Positions 25,488 to 34,009 of a DNA stretch of 39,369 nucleotides are shown piece after piece. Position numbers and translations under genes: made by a program. This DNA is from Paracoccus binzhouensis (GTDB taxonomy: Bacteria; Pseudomonadota; Alphaproteobacteria; Rhodobacterales; Rhodobacteraceae), in the NCBI RefSeq assembly GCF_016446475.1, contig NZ_JAEHFP010000029.1:1-39369 (forward strand), in the 5' to 3' direction. Each line of letters starts with the position of its first letter. The first letter of the stretch is position 1. A model generated the notes under the pieces. The model saw only the letters and a list, made by a program, of their open reading frames with translations, made no database searches and was not told the DNA's origin.

Positions 25488-26924
25488 ATGACCGGCAACA
25501 CGAACGCGGGCGCGCCCCGCACCCTCTACGACAAGATCTTCGATGCCCATGTGGTCGAGCGCTCCGACGACGGCACCTGCATCCTCTATATCGACCGCCA
25601 CCTGGTGCATGAAGTGACCTCGCCCCAGGCCTTCGAGGGGCTGCGCATGGCCGGGCGCAAGGTGCGCCGCCCCGACCAGACCATCGCCGTGCCGGACCAC
25701 AACGTTCCCACCACCGCCGACCGCGTGAACGGCATCGAGAACCCCGAGGGCCGCATCCAGGTCGCCGAGCTGGACAAGAACGCCCGCGAATTCGGGCTGA
25801 ACTACTATCCGATGTCGGACATCCGCCAGGGCATCGTCCATATCGTCGGCCCGGAGCAGGGCTGGACCCTGCCCGGCATGACCGTGGTCTGCGGCGACAG
25901 CCACACTGCGACGCATGGCGCCTTCGGCGCGCTGGCGCATGGCATCGGCACCTCGGAAGTGGAACACGTCCTGGCCACCCAGACGCTGATCCAGAAGAAA
26001 TCCAGGAACATGAAGGTGGAGATCACCGGCAAGCTGCGTCCCGGCGTCACCGCCAAGGACATCACGCTGGCGGTGATCGGCAAGACCGGCACCGCCGGGG
26101 GCACCGGCTATGTCATCGAATATTGCGGCGAGGCGATCCGCGACCTGTCGATGGAAGGCCGCATGACCGTCTGCAACATGGCCATCGAGGGCGGCGCCCG
26201 CGCCGGCCTGATCGCCCCGGACGAAAAGACCTTCGACTATTGCAAGGGCCGCCCGCACGCCCCGAAAGGCGCCGCATGGGAGGCCGCGGTCAGCTGGTGG
26301 AAGACGCTCTTCAGCGACGAGGGCGCGCATTGGGACAAGGTCGTCACCATCCGGGCCGAGGACATCGCCCCGGTGGTGACCTGGGGCACCTCGCCCGAGG
26401 ACGTGCTGCCGATCACCGGCACCGTTCCCGCCCCCGAGGATTTCGAGGGCGGCAAGGTCGAGGCGGCGCGCCGCAGCCTCGACTACATGGGCCTGAAGCC
26501 GGGCACCCCGCTGAACGAGATCAGGATCGACGCGGTCTTCATCGGATCCTGCACTAACGGCCGGATCGAGGATCTGCGCGCCGCCGCCGCCATCCTCAAG
26601 GGCCACAAGCTGGCGCCGGGCGTGCGCGGCATGGTGGTGCCGGGCTCGGGCCTGGTCAGGATGCAGGCCGAGGAGGAGGGGCTGGACAAGATCTTCACCG
26701 ACGCCGGCTTCGAATGGCGGCTGGCCGGCTGCTCGATGTGCCTGGGCATGAACCCCGACCAGCTGGCGCCGGGCGAGCGCTGCGCCGCCACTTCGAACCG
26801 CAACTTCGAGGGGCGCATGGGCCGCGGCGGCCGCACGCATCTGATGTCGCCGGTCATGGCGGCCGCGGCGGGCATCAAGGGCCATCTGACCGATGTGCGC
26901 GAGCTTCTGGCGGAAACCGTCTGA
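25488..26924 (+). CDS. leuC: 3-isopropylmalate dehydratase large subunit
   Basis: A 478-residue aconitase-family subunit that, with LeuD, isomerises 2- to 3-isopropylmalate in leucine synthesis. The three cysteines that bind the [4Fe-4S] cluster are C355 (FIGSCTNGR), C415 and C418 (CSMCLGMN), with the same 60- and 3-residue spacing as E. coli LeuC. It begins with [12 protein letters not shown] and ends with the [16 protein letters not shown] region. AAAGAGA precedes the ATG. A strong promoter, a short ORF and competing hairpins lie in the 215 bases upstream. LeuD is not adjacent: an opposing gene of about 0.6 kb intervenes. Confidence 0.97.
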   Translation: MTGNTNAGAPRTLYDKIFDAHVVERSDDGTCILYIDRHLVHEVTSPQAFEGLRMAGRKVRRPDQTIAVPDHNVPTTADRVNGIENPEGRIQVAELDKNAREFGLNYYPMSDIRQGIVHIVGPEQGWTLPGMTVVCGDSHTATHGAFGALAHGIGTSEVEHVLATQTLIQKKSRNMKVEITGKLRPGVTAKDITLAVIGKTGTAGGTGYVIEYCGEAIRDLSMEGRMTVCNMAIEGGARAGLIAPDEKTFDYCKGRPHAPKGAAWEAAVSWWKTLFSDEGAHWDKVVTIRAEDIAPVVTWGTSPEDVLPITGTVPAPEDFEGGKVEAARRSLDYMGLKPGTPLNEIRIDAVFIGSCTNGRIEDLRAAAAILKGHKLAPGVRGMVVPGSGLVRMQAEEEGLDKIFTDAGFEWRLAGCSMCLGMNPDQLAPGERCAATSNRNFEGRMGRGGRTHLMSPVMAAAAGIKGHLTDVRELLAETV

Positions 26925-26931
26925 TGCTTCG

Positions 26932-26955
26932 GGCGGGGCCCCTAGCGGCCCCGCC
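26932..26955. terminator. Hairpin between leuC and convergent membrane protein gene
   Basis: Perfect 9-bp stem GGCGGGGCC/GGCCCCGCC with a 6-base loop, seven bases past the leuC stop and overlapping the last codons of the opposing gene. There is no T-run on either strand, so termination strength is uncertain. Confidence 0.4.
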
Positions 26956-27544
26956 GCAGCAGCAGCAAGGCGTTGACCGCGATCAGAAACAGCCCTGCAT
27001 TCTCGAACCAGAAATTGAAGGCCAGGTTCGCGAAATCCAGGCTGAGGAGCCTGTCGACATGATGAAAGCCCACCGCGCGCACCAGCACGAAGCCGCACAG
27101 CACGGCCAGCCCCAGCAGGGCCAGGCCGTTGCGGCGCATCTGCCCGCGCAGGGCCTTCGTCGCCCAAAGCAGCGCGACCGCCACGCCCAGCACCAGCCCG
27201 GCGATAAAGGCCAGCTGCACCAGGTAGCGGCTGTCGTACCAGCCCTGCGCCCGGGCCATGCAGCGCCCGGTGGCGGTCAGCGCCGTCTGCAGGTCCAGCT
27301 GCTTGTTCACCGCGAGGGCCGCCATCAGCCCGGCGATCGCCAGCCACAGCCCGCGCGCCGCGCCGGCCGGCCGGCGGCGCAGCACCTTCACCGCCAGGAA
27401 CAGGCAAAGAAGATACGAGAGCACCGTCAGCCAGCCGGTGATCTCGGGGTCGCCGATCTGCGGCGTCCAGTCGCGCGCAATGCAGGCGCACAGGGCGGCG
27501 AAACTCGAAAACCCGAAAAACATCAGCAAGACCCGCATAGCCAT
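26942..27544 (-). CDS. Hypothetical multi-helix membrane protein
   Basis: A protein of about 200 residues with some six hydrophobic helices. It has [20 protein letters not shown] at the start (signal- or helix-like, with two Cys), [78 protein letters not shown] and a final [17 protein letters not shown]. The short conserved-looking loop FHHVDRLL carries two His before the last helix. I do not recognise the family. The start at 27544 (MAMRVLL) or 27538 is uncertain because no good ribosome site is present. It lies opposite in direction between leuC and leuD. Confidence 0.7.
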   Translation of the reverse strand: MAMRVLLMFFGFSSFAALCACIARDWTPQIGDPEITGWLTVLSYLLCLFLAVKVLRRRPAGAARGLWLAIAGLMAALAVNKQLDLQTALTATGRCMARAQGWYDSRYLVQLAFIAGLVLGVAVALLWATKALRGQMRRNGLALLGLAVLCGFVLVRAVGFHHVDRLLSLDFANLAFNFWFENAGLFLIAVNALLLLRRGR

Positions 27545-27615
27545 GGCGCCAGGCGCCGCTCGGGTCTCGGTTAACGGGCGCACGCGCCCCAAGTCAATTC
27601 TGCGAGGATCAAGAC

Positions 27616-28221
27616 ATGGACAAGTTCACCACCCTGACCGGCATCGCGGCACCCATGCCGCTGGTCAATATCGACACCGACATGATCATCCCGAAACAGT
27701 TCCTGAAGACGATCCATCGCTCGGGTCTGGGCAAGAACCTGTTCGACGAGATGCGCTACGACGCCGAAGGCAACGAGATCCCGGATTTCGTGCTGAACCA
27801 GCCGGCCTGGCGCGAGGCGCAGATCATCGTCGCCGGCGACAATTTCGGCTGCGGCTCGTCGCGCGAGCATGCGCCCTGGGCGCTGCTGGATTTCGGCATC
27901 CGCTGCGTGATCTCCACCAGCTTCGCCGACATCTTCTACAACAACTGCTTCAAGAACGGCATCCTGCCCATCGTCATGCCACCCGAGGTGGTGGAGGTGC
28001 TGATGGAGGACGCCAAGAAGGGCGCCAACGCCCGCATGACCGTGGACCTGGAAAACCTGACCGTGACCACCTCGGACGGCCAGAGCTTCCCCTTCGAGCT
28101 GGATCCGTTCCGCCGCCACTGCCTGCTGAACGGGCTGGACGATATCGGCCTGACCATGGAAAAGGCCGGCGCCATCGACACGTTCGAGGCGCAGATGGCC
28201 CAGAGCCGGCCTTGGGTGTAA
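27616..28221 (+). CDS. leuD: 3-isopropylmalate dehydratase small subunit
   Basis: A 201-residue LeuD, the swivel-domain partner of LeuC. Family marks: [27 protein letters not shown] at the N-terminus with the NIDTD motif, the substrate-binding [21 protein letters not shown] loop, and [20 protein letters not shown]. It ends [12 protein letters not shown]. The length is normal. AGGAT precedes ATG. It has its own short upstream gap after the opposing membrane gene, so it probably has a separate promoter from leuC. Its last ten bases overlap the proposed TTG start of the secreted endonuclease-like gene. Confidence 0.97.
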   Translation: MDKFTTLTGIAAPMPLVNIDTDMIIPKQFLKTIHRSGLGKNLFDEMRYDAEGNEIPDFVLNQPAWREAQIIVAGDNFGCGSSREHAPWALLDFGIRCVISTSFADIFYNNCFKNGILPIVMPPEVVEVLMEDAKKGANARMTVDLENLTVTTSDGQSFPFELDPFRRHCLLNGLDDIGLTMEKAGAIDTFEAQMAQSRPWV

Positions 28222-29264
28222 GGGCGCTTGCCGGGGCGGCACTGCTGGCCGCCCTCGGCCTTGCCGCCCAGGCCGAGCCCTTGCGGATTGCCACCTACAG
28301 CCCCGACCTGTCGCGCGACGGGCCGGGCCTTTTGTTGCGCGACCTTGGCCGCGAGGATGCGCAAATCGCCGCGGTCGTCGCCGTGCTGGCCGAGACCCGG
28401 CCCGACATCCTGCTGCTGACCGATTTCGACTGGGATCTGGACGGCCGGGCGCTGGACGCCTTTGCCGCAAGGCTGGCCGAGGCCGGGCTGGACTATCCGC
28501 ACCGTTTCGCCGCCCGGCCGAATGCCGGCATGGCGACCGGGCTGGACCTGAACGCCGACGGGCGGCTGGGCACGGCCGACGATGCGCAGGGCTTCGGCAC
28601 GTTCTCGGGCCAGGGCGGCATGGCGATCCTGTCGCGCCACCCGATCGGGCCGGTGACGGATGACACGGACTTCCTGTGGCGCGACCTGCCCGGCCACCTG
28701 ATGCCGGTGCTGCCCGAGGAGGTGGCGGCGGTGCGCCGGCTGTCCTCGACCGCGCATTGGGACGTGGTGGTGACCGTGGCGGGCAGCCCGCTGCACCTGC
28801 TCGCCATGTCCGCGACGCCGCCGGTCTTCGACGGGCCCGAGGACCTGAACGGCCGGCGCAACCATGACGAGCTGGCCTTCTGGCTGCACCACCTGCCCGA
28901 AGCGCCCTTCGTGCTGGCCGGCAACCTGAACATGGACCCCATGGACAGCGAGGGCCGGCCCGAGGCGCTGGCCGCGATCATGGCGCATGTCACCGACCCC
29001 CGGCCCCGCAGCGCCGGGGGCGCGGCGGCCAAGGGCGGCGTGAACGCCGGCCACAAGGGCGATCCGGCGCTGGATACCGGCGACTGGCCCGACGACAAGC
29101 CGCCGGGCAACCTGCGCGTCGATTACGTTCTGCCGGCCAAGGGCCTCACGGTGCAGGACTCAGGCGTGTTCTGGCCCGCCGACGGCCCGCTGGCCGAAGC
29201 CGTGCTGACCGCTTCCGCGCACCGGCTGGTCTGGGTCGATCTGGACTGGCCGCCGGCCCGCTGA
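28212..29264 (+). CDS. Secreted endonuclease/exonuclease/phosphatase family protein
   Basis: A protein of about 350 residues with a Sec signal peptide ([20 protein letters not shown], cut before EPLRIA). The mature part follows the DNase I-like EEP fold: [10 protein letters not shown] at the start, [12 protein letters not shown] (acidic metal site), [20 protein letters not shown] in the place of the usual GDFN motif, and LRVDYVLP near the end. The GDFN-to-GNLN change keeps the Asn but alters the Asp, so activity is not certain. The only fitting start is TTG, inside the last codons of leuD in another frame, implying translational coupling. It may act as a periplasmic or secreted nuclease or phosphodiesterase. 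Confidence 0.8.
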   Translation: MGVRALAGAALLAALGLAAQAEPLRIATYSPDLSRDGPGLLLRDLGREDAQIAAVVAVLAETRPDILLLTDFDWDLDGRALDAFAARLAEAGLDYPHRFAARPNAGMATGLDLNADGRLGTADDAQGFGTFSGQGGMAILSRHPIGPVTDDTDFLWRDLPGHLMPVLPEEVAAVRRLSSTAHWDVVVTVAGSPLHLLAMSATPPVFDGPEDLNGRRNHDELAFWLHHLPEAPFVLAGNLNMDPMDSEGRPEALAAIMAHVTDPRPRSAGGAAAKGGVNAGHKGDPALDTGDWPDDKPPGNLRVDYVLPAKGLTVQDSGVFWPADGPLAEAVLTASAHRLVWVDLDWPPAR

Positions 29265-29304
29265 TCCGGACAAGCCGCTTGCCGCTCGCCGCCGATCCCC
29301 CGGC

Positions 29305-29328
29305 ATTTTCTTCGTTCTCCAAATACTC
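29305..29328 (+). repeat. Dispersed intergenic element, copy 3
   Basis: ATTTTCTTCGTTCTCCAAAT followed by ACTC, 40 bases past the endonuclease-like stop. It shares its core with the elements at 8699-8721 and 18446-18475. Confidence 0.6.
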
Positions 29329-29399
29329 ATGCGACAGCGCCGCTCGCCGGCCCGTCGCCCGGTATTCGACCCCGCCCGCAACCTTCGCCCCGATTCCGC

Positions 29400-29429
29400 T
29401 TGCCGCCGCCACGGCATCGCAGATAACAT
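29400..29429 (+). promoter_or_regulatory. Probable promoter of the cbtB riboswitch transcript
   Basis: TTGCCG at 29400-29405 and TAACAT at 29424-29429, 18 bases apart, would start transcription about 29436, exactly at the 5' edge of the riboswitch. Confidence 0.5.
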
Positions 29430-29435
29430 ATGCGT

Positions 29436-29610
29436 GTATCGGTGCCCCTTCCGGGGCCAAAAGGGAATGCGGTGCGACCCCGACCATCCGGGGCCAAATC
29501 CGCAGCCGCCCCCGCGACTGTAAGCGGAGAGCGGGCGTCCATCATGCCACTGGCCATCCGGCCGGGAAGGCGGGCGTCGGCCTTGACCCGCAAGCCAGGA
29601 GACCTGCCGA
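29436..29610 (+). promoter_or_regulatory. Cobalamin riboswitch upstream of cbtBA
   Basis: The adenosylcobalamin-class aptamer is recognisable by its conserved blocks in order: GGTGCCCC, AAAGGGAATGCGGTG, the core GCAGCCGCCCCCGCGACTG with TAAGCGG, GCCACTGG, CCGGGAAGGCGGG, and the B12 box GCAAGCCAGGAGACCTGCC just before its 3' end. The start codon of cbtB lies about 52 bases further. Binding of cobalamin normally blocks translation or transcription of the downstream genes, so the cobalt-import genes should be repressed when B12 is plentiful. The expression platform is not obvious; GTCGTCGGGTTGGACGAC after the box could form part of it. Confidence 0.93.
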
Positions 29611-29662
29611 TGCATGAAACCGCAACGTCGTCGGGTTGGACGACCAAAGGAAAGGGTCAAGC

Positions 29663-29839
29663 ATGACCGCAAAATCCGCAACCGCCGCGGGCGCCGGCCG
29701 CGCCTCGGTGCTGTTTCCCGCCGTGGCCGCCTTCGCCATCGGCTTCGGGCTGATCTTCATGTCCGGGCTGGTGCAGGCCGAGACCCTGCATGATGCCGCC
29801 CATGACGTGCGTCACGCCACCGGCTTCCCCTGCCACTGA
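29663..29839 (+). CDS. cbtB: CbtB, small subunit of predicted cobalt transporter
   Basis: A 58-residue protein with one membrane helix (VLFPAVAAFAIGFGLIFMSG, about residues 15-34) and a C-terminal His-rich tail (LHDAAHDVRHATGFPCH) carrying four His and one Cys, typical of CbtB. The tail is thought to bind cobalt outside the membrane for CbtA. GGAAAGG precedes ATG. It is the first gene after a cobalamin riboswitch and one base before cbtA, the classical arrangement in Rhodobacterales and other alphaproteobacteria that lack a full CbiMNQO system here. Confidence 0.93.
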   Translation: MTAKSATAAGAGRASVLFPAVAAFAIGFGLIFMSGLVQAETLHDAAHDVRHATGFPCH

Positions 29840-29840
29840 C

Positions 29841-30539
29841 ATGTTCTCGCGCATTCTGACCAGCGGATTGATCGCTGGCGCTGCAACCGGGCTGATTGCC
29901 GCCCTGTTGCAGCTTTGGTTCGTGCAGCCGGTGCTGCTGCATGCCGAGCTTTACGAATCCGGGCAGCTGGCGCATTTCGGCGCCGAGGCGGTCAGCGCGC
30001 ATCCGGATCTCGGCCCCTTCGAGTGGACCCGCAACATGCTTTCGGTGCTGTTCACCATGCTGGTCTATGCCGGCTACGGGCTGATGCTGGTGGCGCTGAT
30101 GGCGGCGGCCGAGGCGCGGGGCCATGCGGTCACGGCCCGGCAGGGGCTGCTCTGGGGGCTTGCCGGCTACCTGACCATGCAGCTCGCCCCCGCCTTCGGC
30201 CTGGCGCCCGAGGTGCCGGGCGTGGCCGCCGCCGACGTGCAGCTGCGCGCCATCTGGTGGCTGGGCACCGCCATCGCCACCGGGCTGGCGCTGTGGCTGA
30301 TCGCCTTCGGCAAGGGCTGGGCCGCCTGGGCCATCGCGGTCGTGCTGATCCTGGCGCCGCATCTGATCGGCGCGCCGCAGCCCGAGACCTATAGCGGCCC
30401 GGTCCCGCCCGAGCTTTCGGCCGAATTCGCCGGCCGCGCGCTGGGAGCCGGGGCCATGGCCTGGGCGCTGCTCGGCCTGCTGACCGGCTGGTTCTGGCAA
30501 CGCGAGGGCCAGCGGGCACCCGTTCCGCAACCGGCCTGA
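29841..30539 (+). CDS. cbtA: CbtA, predicted cobalt transporter
   Basis: A 232-residue membrane protein with about five helices, matching CbtA, the membrane subunit of a predicted cobalt transporter found next to cobalamin riboswitches. It opens MFSRILTSGLIAGAATGLIAA and has HAELYESGQL, a conserved loop with WTRNMLSVLFTML, GLLWGLAGYLTMQLAPAFGL with PEVPG, and LIAPHLIGAP-like ILAPHLIGAPQPE near the C-terminus. It starts one base after the cbtB stop. Experimental transport evidence for this family is limited, so the substrate is a family-based inference supported by the riboswitch and by cobN and bluB nearby. Confidence 0.92.
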   Translation: MFSRILTSGLIAGAATGLIAALLQLWFVQPVLLHAELYESGQLAHFGAEAVSAHPDLGPFEWTRNMLSVLFTMLVYAGYGLMLVALMAAAEARGHAVTARQGLLWGLAGYLTMQLAPAFGLAPEVPGVAAADVQLRAIWWLGTAIATGLALWLIAFGKGWAAWAIAVVLILAPHLIGAPQPETYSGPVPPELSAEFAGRALGAGAMAWALLGLLTGWFWQREGQRAPVPQPA

Positions 30540-30607
30540 TCCGGGCCGAAAACCCTTTCGGCCGGGCGCGAACCGTGCCCGGCCTGGCCATGAACCGGGG
30601 GACAGAC

Positions 30608-31150
30608 ATGGATCGCTCGATCCCGATGCTGCTGATCGGCCTGATCTTCGGCGGCGGCCTGGGCTTCGTCATCGCCGCCGCCAACGGCATCACCCTGGAC
30701 AGCCATGACCACGGCGCGCACGGCCATGGCGCGGCCACCGCCGGGGCGGCGGCGCATGCCCACGGCGCGCCCCTCGACCTGCCGGCCGACAGCGCCAGCG
30801 CCGCGGCCCGGCTGGAGCCCGACAGCGTCTCGGGCTGGAACCTGTTCCTGCAGCTGCAGGGCTTCTGCTTCGCCCCCGAACATGCCGGCCTGTCGCCCCG
30901 GCCGGGCGAGGGGCACGCGCATCTTTACCTGAACGGCCGCAAGATCGCCCGGCTCTACGGCCCGGCCCGCCATCTCGAGACGCTGGAGCCCGGCGACCGG
31001 CTGCGGGTCGAGCTGAACGCCAACGACCACCGGCCGCTGACCGTCTCCGGCCGACCGCTTGCCGTCGAGCTGACCGTGCCCGACCGGCCCGTCGCCATCC
31101 GCGCGGGCGCCGAGGGCCTGCCAGACAGCGCCATCTGCGCAGCGCCCTGA
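30608..31150 (+). CDS. His-rich membrane-anchored protein in cobalt operon
   Basis: A 180-residue protein with an N-terminal helix (IPMLLIGLIFGGGLGFVIAA) acting as anchor or signal, then a His-rich low-complexity stretch (about residues 32-57: SHDHGAHGHG and AAHAHGAP, seven His) that looks made for divalent metals. The folded C-terminal domain (about residues 72-170) has FCFAPEHAGL, GEGHAHLYLNGRKIARLYG, RVELNANDHRPL and a last Cys. Its location between cbtA and bluB, with the bluB start overlapping its stop by one base, ties it to cobalt. It may be a periplasmic cobalt-binding protein. GGGGGA precedes ATG. I do not know an assigned function for the family. Confidence 0.8.
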   Translation: MDRSIPMLLIGLIFGGGLGFVIAAANGITLDSHDHGAHGHGAATAGAAAHAHGAPLDLPADSASAAARLEPDSVSGWNLFLQLQGFCFAPEHAGLSPRPGEGHAHLYLNGRKIARLYGPARHLETLEPGDRLRVELNANDHRPLTVSGRPLAVELTVPDRPVAIRAGAEGLPDSAICAAP

Positions 31151-31773
31151 TGGAGTTCGGCCCCGAGGATCGCGCCGCCCTGGACCGCATCCTGCGCTGG
31201 CGCCGCGACGTGCGGCATTTCCGCGAGGATCCGGTCCCCGCGCCGCTGCTGGACGAGCTGCGCGCGGCGATGGAGCTGGCGCCCTCGGTCGGCAATTCGC
31301 GGCCATGGCGGGTGATCCGGGTCGAAAGCCCCGCCCTGCGCGCCGCGATCCGCGCCGATTTCCTGCGCTGCAATGCCGAGGCAGCCACCCGCTACCAGGG
31401 CCGGCAGCGGCAGGAATACGACGCGCTGAAACTGGCCGGGCTGGACCGCGCGCCGGTCTGGCTGGCGGTCTTTACCGAGATCGACCCGGCCGAGGGCCAT
31501 CACCTGGGCCGCGCCACCATGGCCCGCACGCTGCAGCAATCCACCGCCATGGCGATCCATACGCTGTGGCTGGCGGCGCGAGCGCGCAACCTGGGTCTCG
31601 GCATGGTCTCGATCCTCGATCCGGCGCGGATCACCGCCTTGCTGCAGGTGCCGCAAGGCTGGGAGTTCACCGCGCTGCTCTGCCTCGGCTGGCCGGACTT
31701 CACCGACGACACCCCGCTGCTGCATCGCGCCGGCTGGCAGCAGAACACCGCCCCGGACTGGCAGCGGCGCTGA
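31150..31773 (+). CDS. bluB: 5,6-dimethylbenzimidazole synthase BluB
   Basis: A 207-residue nitroreductase-fold enzyme that uses oxygen to break down reduced FMN into 5,6-dimethylbenzimidazole, the lower ligand of vitamin B12. It has RRDVRHFREDPVP near the start, AMELAPSVGNSRPWRVIRV, a long lid region rich in aromatic and basic residues (CNAEAATRYQGRQRQEY), QQSTAMAIHTLWLAARARNLGLGMVS and LLCLGWPDF at the end. The start overlaps the preceding stop by one base, so it belongs to the riboswitch-controlled cbtB-cbtA unit. Its oxygen requirement agrees with the aerobic CobG/CobN pathway encoded nearby. Confidence 0.95.
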   Translation: MEFGPEDRAALDRILRWRRDVRHFREDPVPAPLLDELRAAMELAPSVGNSRPWRVIRVESPALRAAIRADFLRCNAEAATRYQGRQRQEYDALKLAGLDRAPVWLAVFTEIDPAEGHHLGRATMARTLQQSTAMAIHTLWLAARARNLGLGMVSILDPARITALLQVPQGWEFTALLCLGWPDFTDDTPLLHRAGWQQNTAPDWQRR

Positions 31774-31775
31774 AA

Positions 31776-31799
31776 GGCCCCGCCGTATCGGGCGGGGCC
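31776..31799. terminator. Bidirectional terminator between bluB and DUF2125 gene
   Basis: Perfect 9-bp stem GGCCCCGCC/GGCGGGGCC with a 6-base loop, between convergent stops. Leftward it is followed by TTTC; rightward there is no T-run, so it is stronger for the minus-strand gene. Confidence 0.65.
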
Positions 31800-31806
31800 G
31801 CCCGCT

Positions 31807-33324
31807 TCAGGGCTGCGAGGTGGCCGGGCCCATGGGCTGGCCGTTGACGGTGACGGGGCCGCCGCCCTCGGGCATCTGGATATCCCAGACATTCTCGCCG
31901 CTCGCGCCGGGCTTGGCCATGGCGCGGGCCATGCGCAGCATCATCAGCGGCTGGCCGGCCTGTTCCTGCGGCGCGGCAGCCAGCGCCGCCTCGACCTTGT
32001 CGAGCCCGGTCGCCGAAATCAGCGCCGAGCCGTTCGGCGGTGCGTCAGCGCCGACCGCGATGGCGGCGCGATAGTCGATCCGGTAGCCGTCGCCCTTGAT
32101 CTGCGAGGGCGCGAGCGTCAGCGCCGCCTTGCCCTGCGGCAGCAGCGCCGCCTGCAGCTGCGTCGGATCCAGCTTGGCGAAGGGATCCTCGGCGGTCAGG
32201 TCGACGGCCTCGATCAGCATCTTCGCCGGCGCCGCCAGGTCGAATTCCGAGGCGGTGAAGTCCAGCGTCACCTCTTGCGGCAGGATCGGCGTGACCCAGG
32301 ACGGCAGCACGCCCTCGGGCACGCTGAGACCCGACAGCGCCACCTGCTCCTGCAGGCGGCCGTCGGCGGTGACCCCGGACATGCCGACCATCACCCTGGC
32401 CGAGGCCAGCCCGAACTCGCCCAGCGGCGTGCCGACCTTGAGATCGCGCACCGCCGCATCCATCGACAGATCGTCCCACAGCGGCATGGCGGCGCTGACC
32501 CGGTCGCGCAGCGTCTCCTGCGAGCCCTTGATCAGCTCTTGCGAGGGATGGGCGACGAACCAGGCCAGCAGGGACAGCACGCCCTCGGTGCGGGCGCCGG
32601 TGATCCGGCCGCTGCCGTCATAGCCGGGCGCGGTGATGCTGATCTGCATCGGCTGGCCGCCCGGACCCATCACGATCTCCTGCGTCTGCTCCAGCTCCTC
32701 GGCGGTGAAGCTCATGGCCTGGTCGACGCCGCCGGCCTTGCCGGCCGTGCCGCTCAGGGACATCTCCATCCGCGCGGTGCGCTGGTGATCGCGCGACGCG
32801 ACCTGCGGCTCTTCCGGCGCCTGCTCGGGCGCTGGCTCGGCGCCCGGCTCGGACGCGGGCGGCGGCAGAGGCGGCGCGTATTGCACGGAATCGATGACGT
32901 AATCCGTCATCACCGCCTGCTGCTCGCGGAAGCTCATCAGCGATTCGTCCCAGGTGCCGGTCGATTCGATCCTGGTCGAGCCCTTCTGCTCGAACATCTT
33001 CGGCACCACCACAGACCAGCTCAGCACCTGATCCTCGCTGACGCCCCAGCTGCCGTCGCCGTTGTCGGTCAGCCGATAGGTCAGGGCCGAGACGCTGATC
33101 TGCGCCTGCTCGGCGGGAACCTGCGCCAGAAGCGGCGCCGGGTCGATCTTCAGCTCATAGCTTTCACCCTGCGGGGTGACGCTGACCACGCCTTCGGTGC
33201 CGCCGAAATAGGTCTGGAAAACGCCCCGCAGCCGCGCCGCCCCCTCCTCGGTGGCGGGCACGGCCCAGGCCGCCGAGACCGGGCAGAAGGCCAGCAGCGC
33301 AACAAGGCCTTGTTTCAAAAACAT
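31807..33324 (-). CDS. DUF2125 domain-containing secreted protein
   Basis: A 505-residue exported protein. A Sec signal (LKQGLVALLAFCPVSAAWA) is followed by a beta-rich region, a Pro/Glu-rich linker (about residues 155-185, PPLPPPASEPGAEPAPEQAP) and a long second half with repeated beta and helix pattern (LTLAPSQIKGDGYRIDYRAA, SATGLDKVEAALAAA). This matches DUF2125 proteins of alphaproteobacteria, whose function is unknown; an envelope location is likely. ATG at 33324 is chosen because AAAGGA is nine bases upstream; an in-frame GTG at 33348 would place that site inside the gene. It lies between bluB and cobO, without evident link to cobalamin. Confidence 0.8.
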   Translation of the reverse strand: MFLKQGLVALLAFCPVSAAWAVPATEEGAARLRGVFQTYFGGTEGVVSVTPQGESYELKIDPAPLLAQVPAEQAQISVSALTYRLTDNGDGSWGVSEDQVLSWSVVVPKMFEQKGSTRIESTGTWDESLMSFREQQAVMTDYVIDSVQYAPPLPPPASEPGAEPAPEQAPEEPQVASRDHQRTARMEMSLSGTAGKAGGVDQAMSFTAEELEQTQEIVMGPGGQPMQISITAPGYDGSGRITGARTEGVLSLLAWFVAHPSQELIKGSQETLRDRVSAAMPLWDDLSMDAAVRDLKVGTPLGEFGLASARVMVGMSGVTADGRLQEQVALSGLSVPEGVLPSWVTPILPQEVTLDFTASEFDLAAPAKMLIEAVDLTAEDPFAKLDPTQLQAALLPQGKAALTLAPSQIKGDGYRIDYRAAIAVGADAPPNGSALISATGLDKVEAALAAAPQEQAGQPLMMLRMARAMAKPGASGENVWDIQMPEGGGPVTVNGQPMGPATSQP

Positions 33325-33397
33325 GTGGAAATATCCTTTCGTGATCACTCGTTCTTGTCGCAGAAACTCCGCGACGCCCAGATGACAGCAGCCGGGC

Positions 33398-34009
33398 CTA
33401 GAATTCCACCCCCGGTTGCGCCTTGATGCCGTCGCGGAACGGATGCTTGACCTGCTCCATCTCGGTCACCAGATCGGCCGCCGCGATCAGGTCCGGTTTC
33501 GCGTTGCGCCCGGTCAGCACGACATGGGTCATCGGCGGCTTTTCGTCGCGCAGGAAGGCCAGCACCTCGTCCAGGTCCAGGTAGTCATAGCGCAGCGCGA
33601 TATTGATCTCGTCCAGCAAGACCATGCGAATGGCCGGATCGCGGATCAGCGCCTTGGCCTTTTCCCAGCCGGCGCGGGCGGCGGCGATGTCGCGCGCGCG
33701 GTCCTGGGTTTCCCAGGTGAAGCCCTCGCCCATGGCGTGGAACTGGCACAGGTCTCCGAAATGCGCGGTCAGCAGCCGCCGCTCGCCGGTGTCCCAGGCG
33801 CCCTTGATGAACTGCACGACGGCACAGGGCATGCCATGGGCGATGCAGCGCAGGATCATCCCGAAGCCGGACGAGGACTTGCCCTTGCCCTTGCCGGTAT
33901 GGACGATGATCAGCCCCTTCTCGCCCTGCTTCCCGGCCATCATCCGGTCGCGGGCGGTCTTGATCTTCGCCATCTTCTCGGCGTGGCGGGCGTTGTCGTC
34001 GGTCTGCAT
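33398..34009 (-). CDS. cobO: Cob(I)yrinic acid a,c-diamide adenosyltransferase
   Basis: A 203-residue CobO/BtuR/CobA-type corrinoid adenosyltransferase that attaches the 5'-deoxyadenosyl group from ATP to cob(I)alamin precursors. It has the modified P-loop TGKGKGKSSSGFG (about residues 38-50), CAVVQFIKGAW, FHAMGEGFTW, VLLDEINIALRYDYLD and HVVLTGRNAKPDLIAAADLVTEM, all typical. The length is normal. AGGAG precedes ATG. It is divergent from the second riboswitch unit. Its 5' leader is under 60 bases before the opposing transcript, so unlike its neighbours it has no riboswitch of its own visible. It is 73 bases upstream of the DUF2125 gene. Confidence 0.95.
   Translation of the reverse strand: MQTDDNARHAEKMAKIKTARDRMMAGKQGEKGLIIVHTGKGKGKSSSGFGMILRCIAHGMPCAVVQFIKGAWDTGERRLLTAHFGDLCQFHAMGEGFTWETQDRARDIAAARAGWEKAKALIRDPAIRMVLLDEINIALRYDYLDLDEVLAFLRDEKPPMTHVVLTGRNAKPDLIAAADLVTEMEQVKHPFRDGIKAQPGVEF

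Noticed and set aside
29146..29681. Several open frames on both strands around the first riboswitch
   Set aside because: They cover the conserved aptamer blocks; the RNA element explains this sequence, and none has a ribosome site or homology.
33324..34009. Riboswitch on the minus strand controlling cobO
   Set aside because: The leader is under 60 bases and contains no B12 box in that orientation; the aptamer blocks nearby read only on the plus strand.
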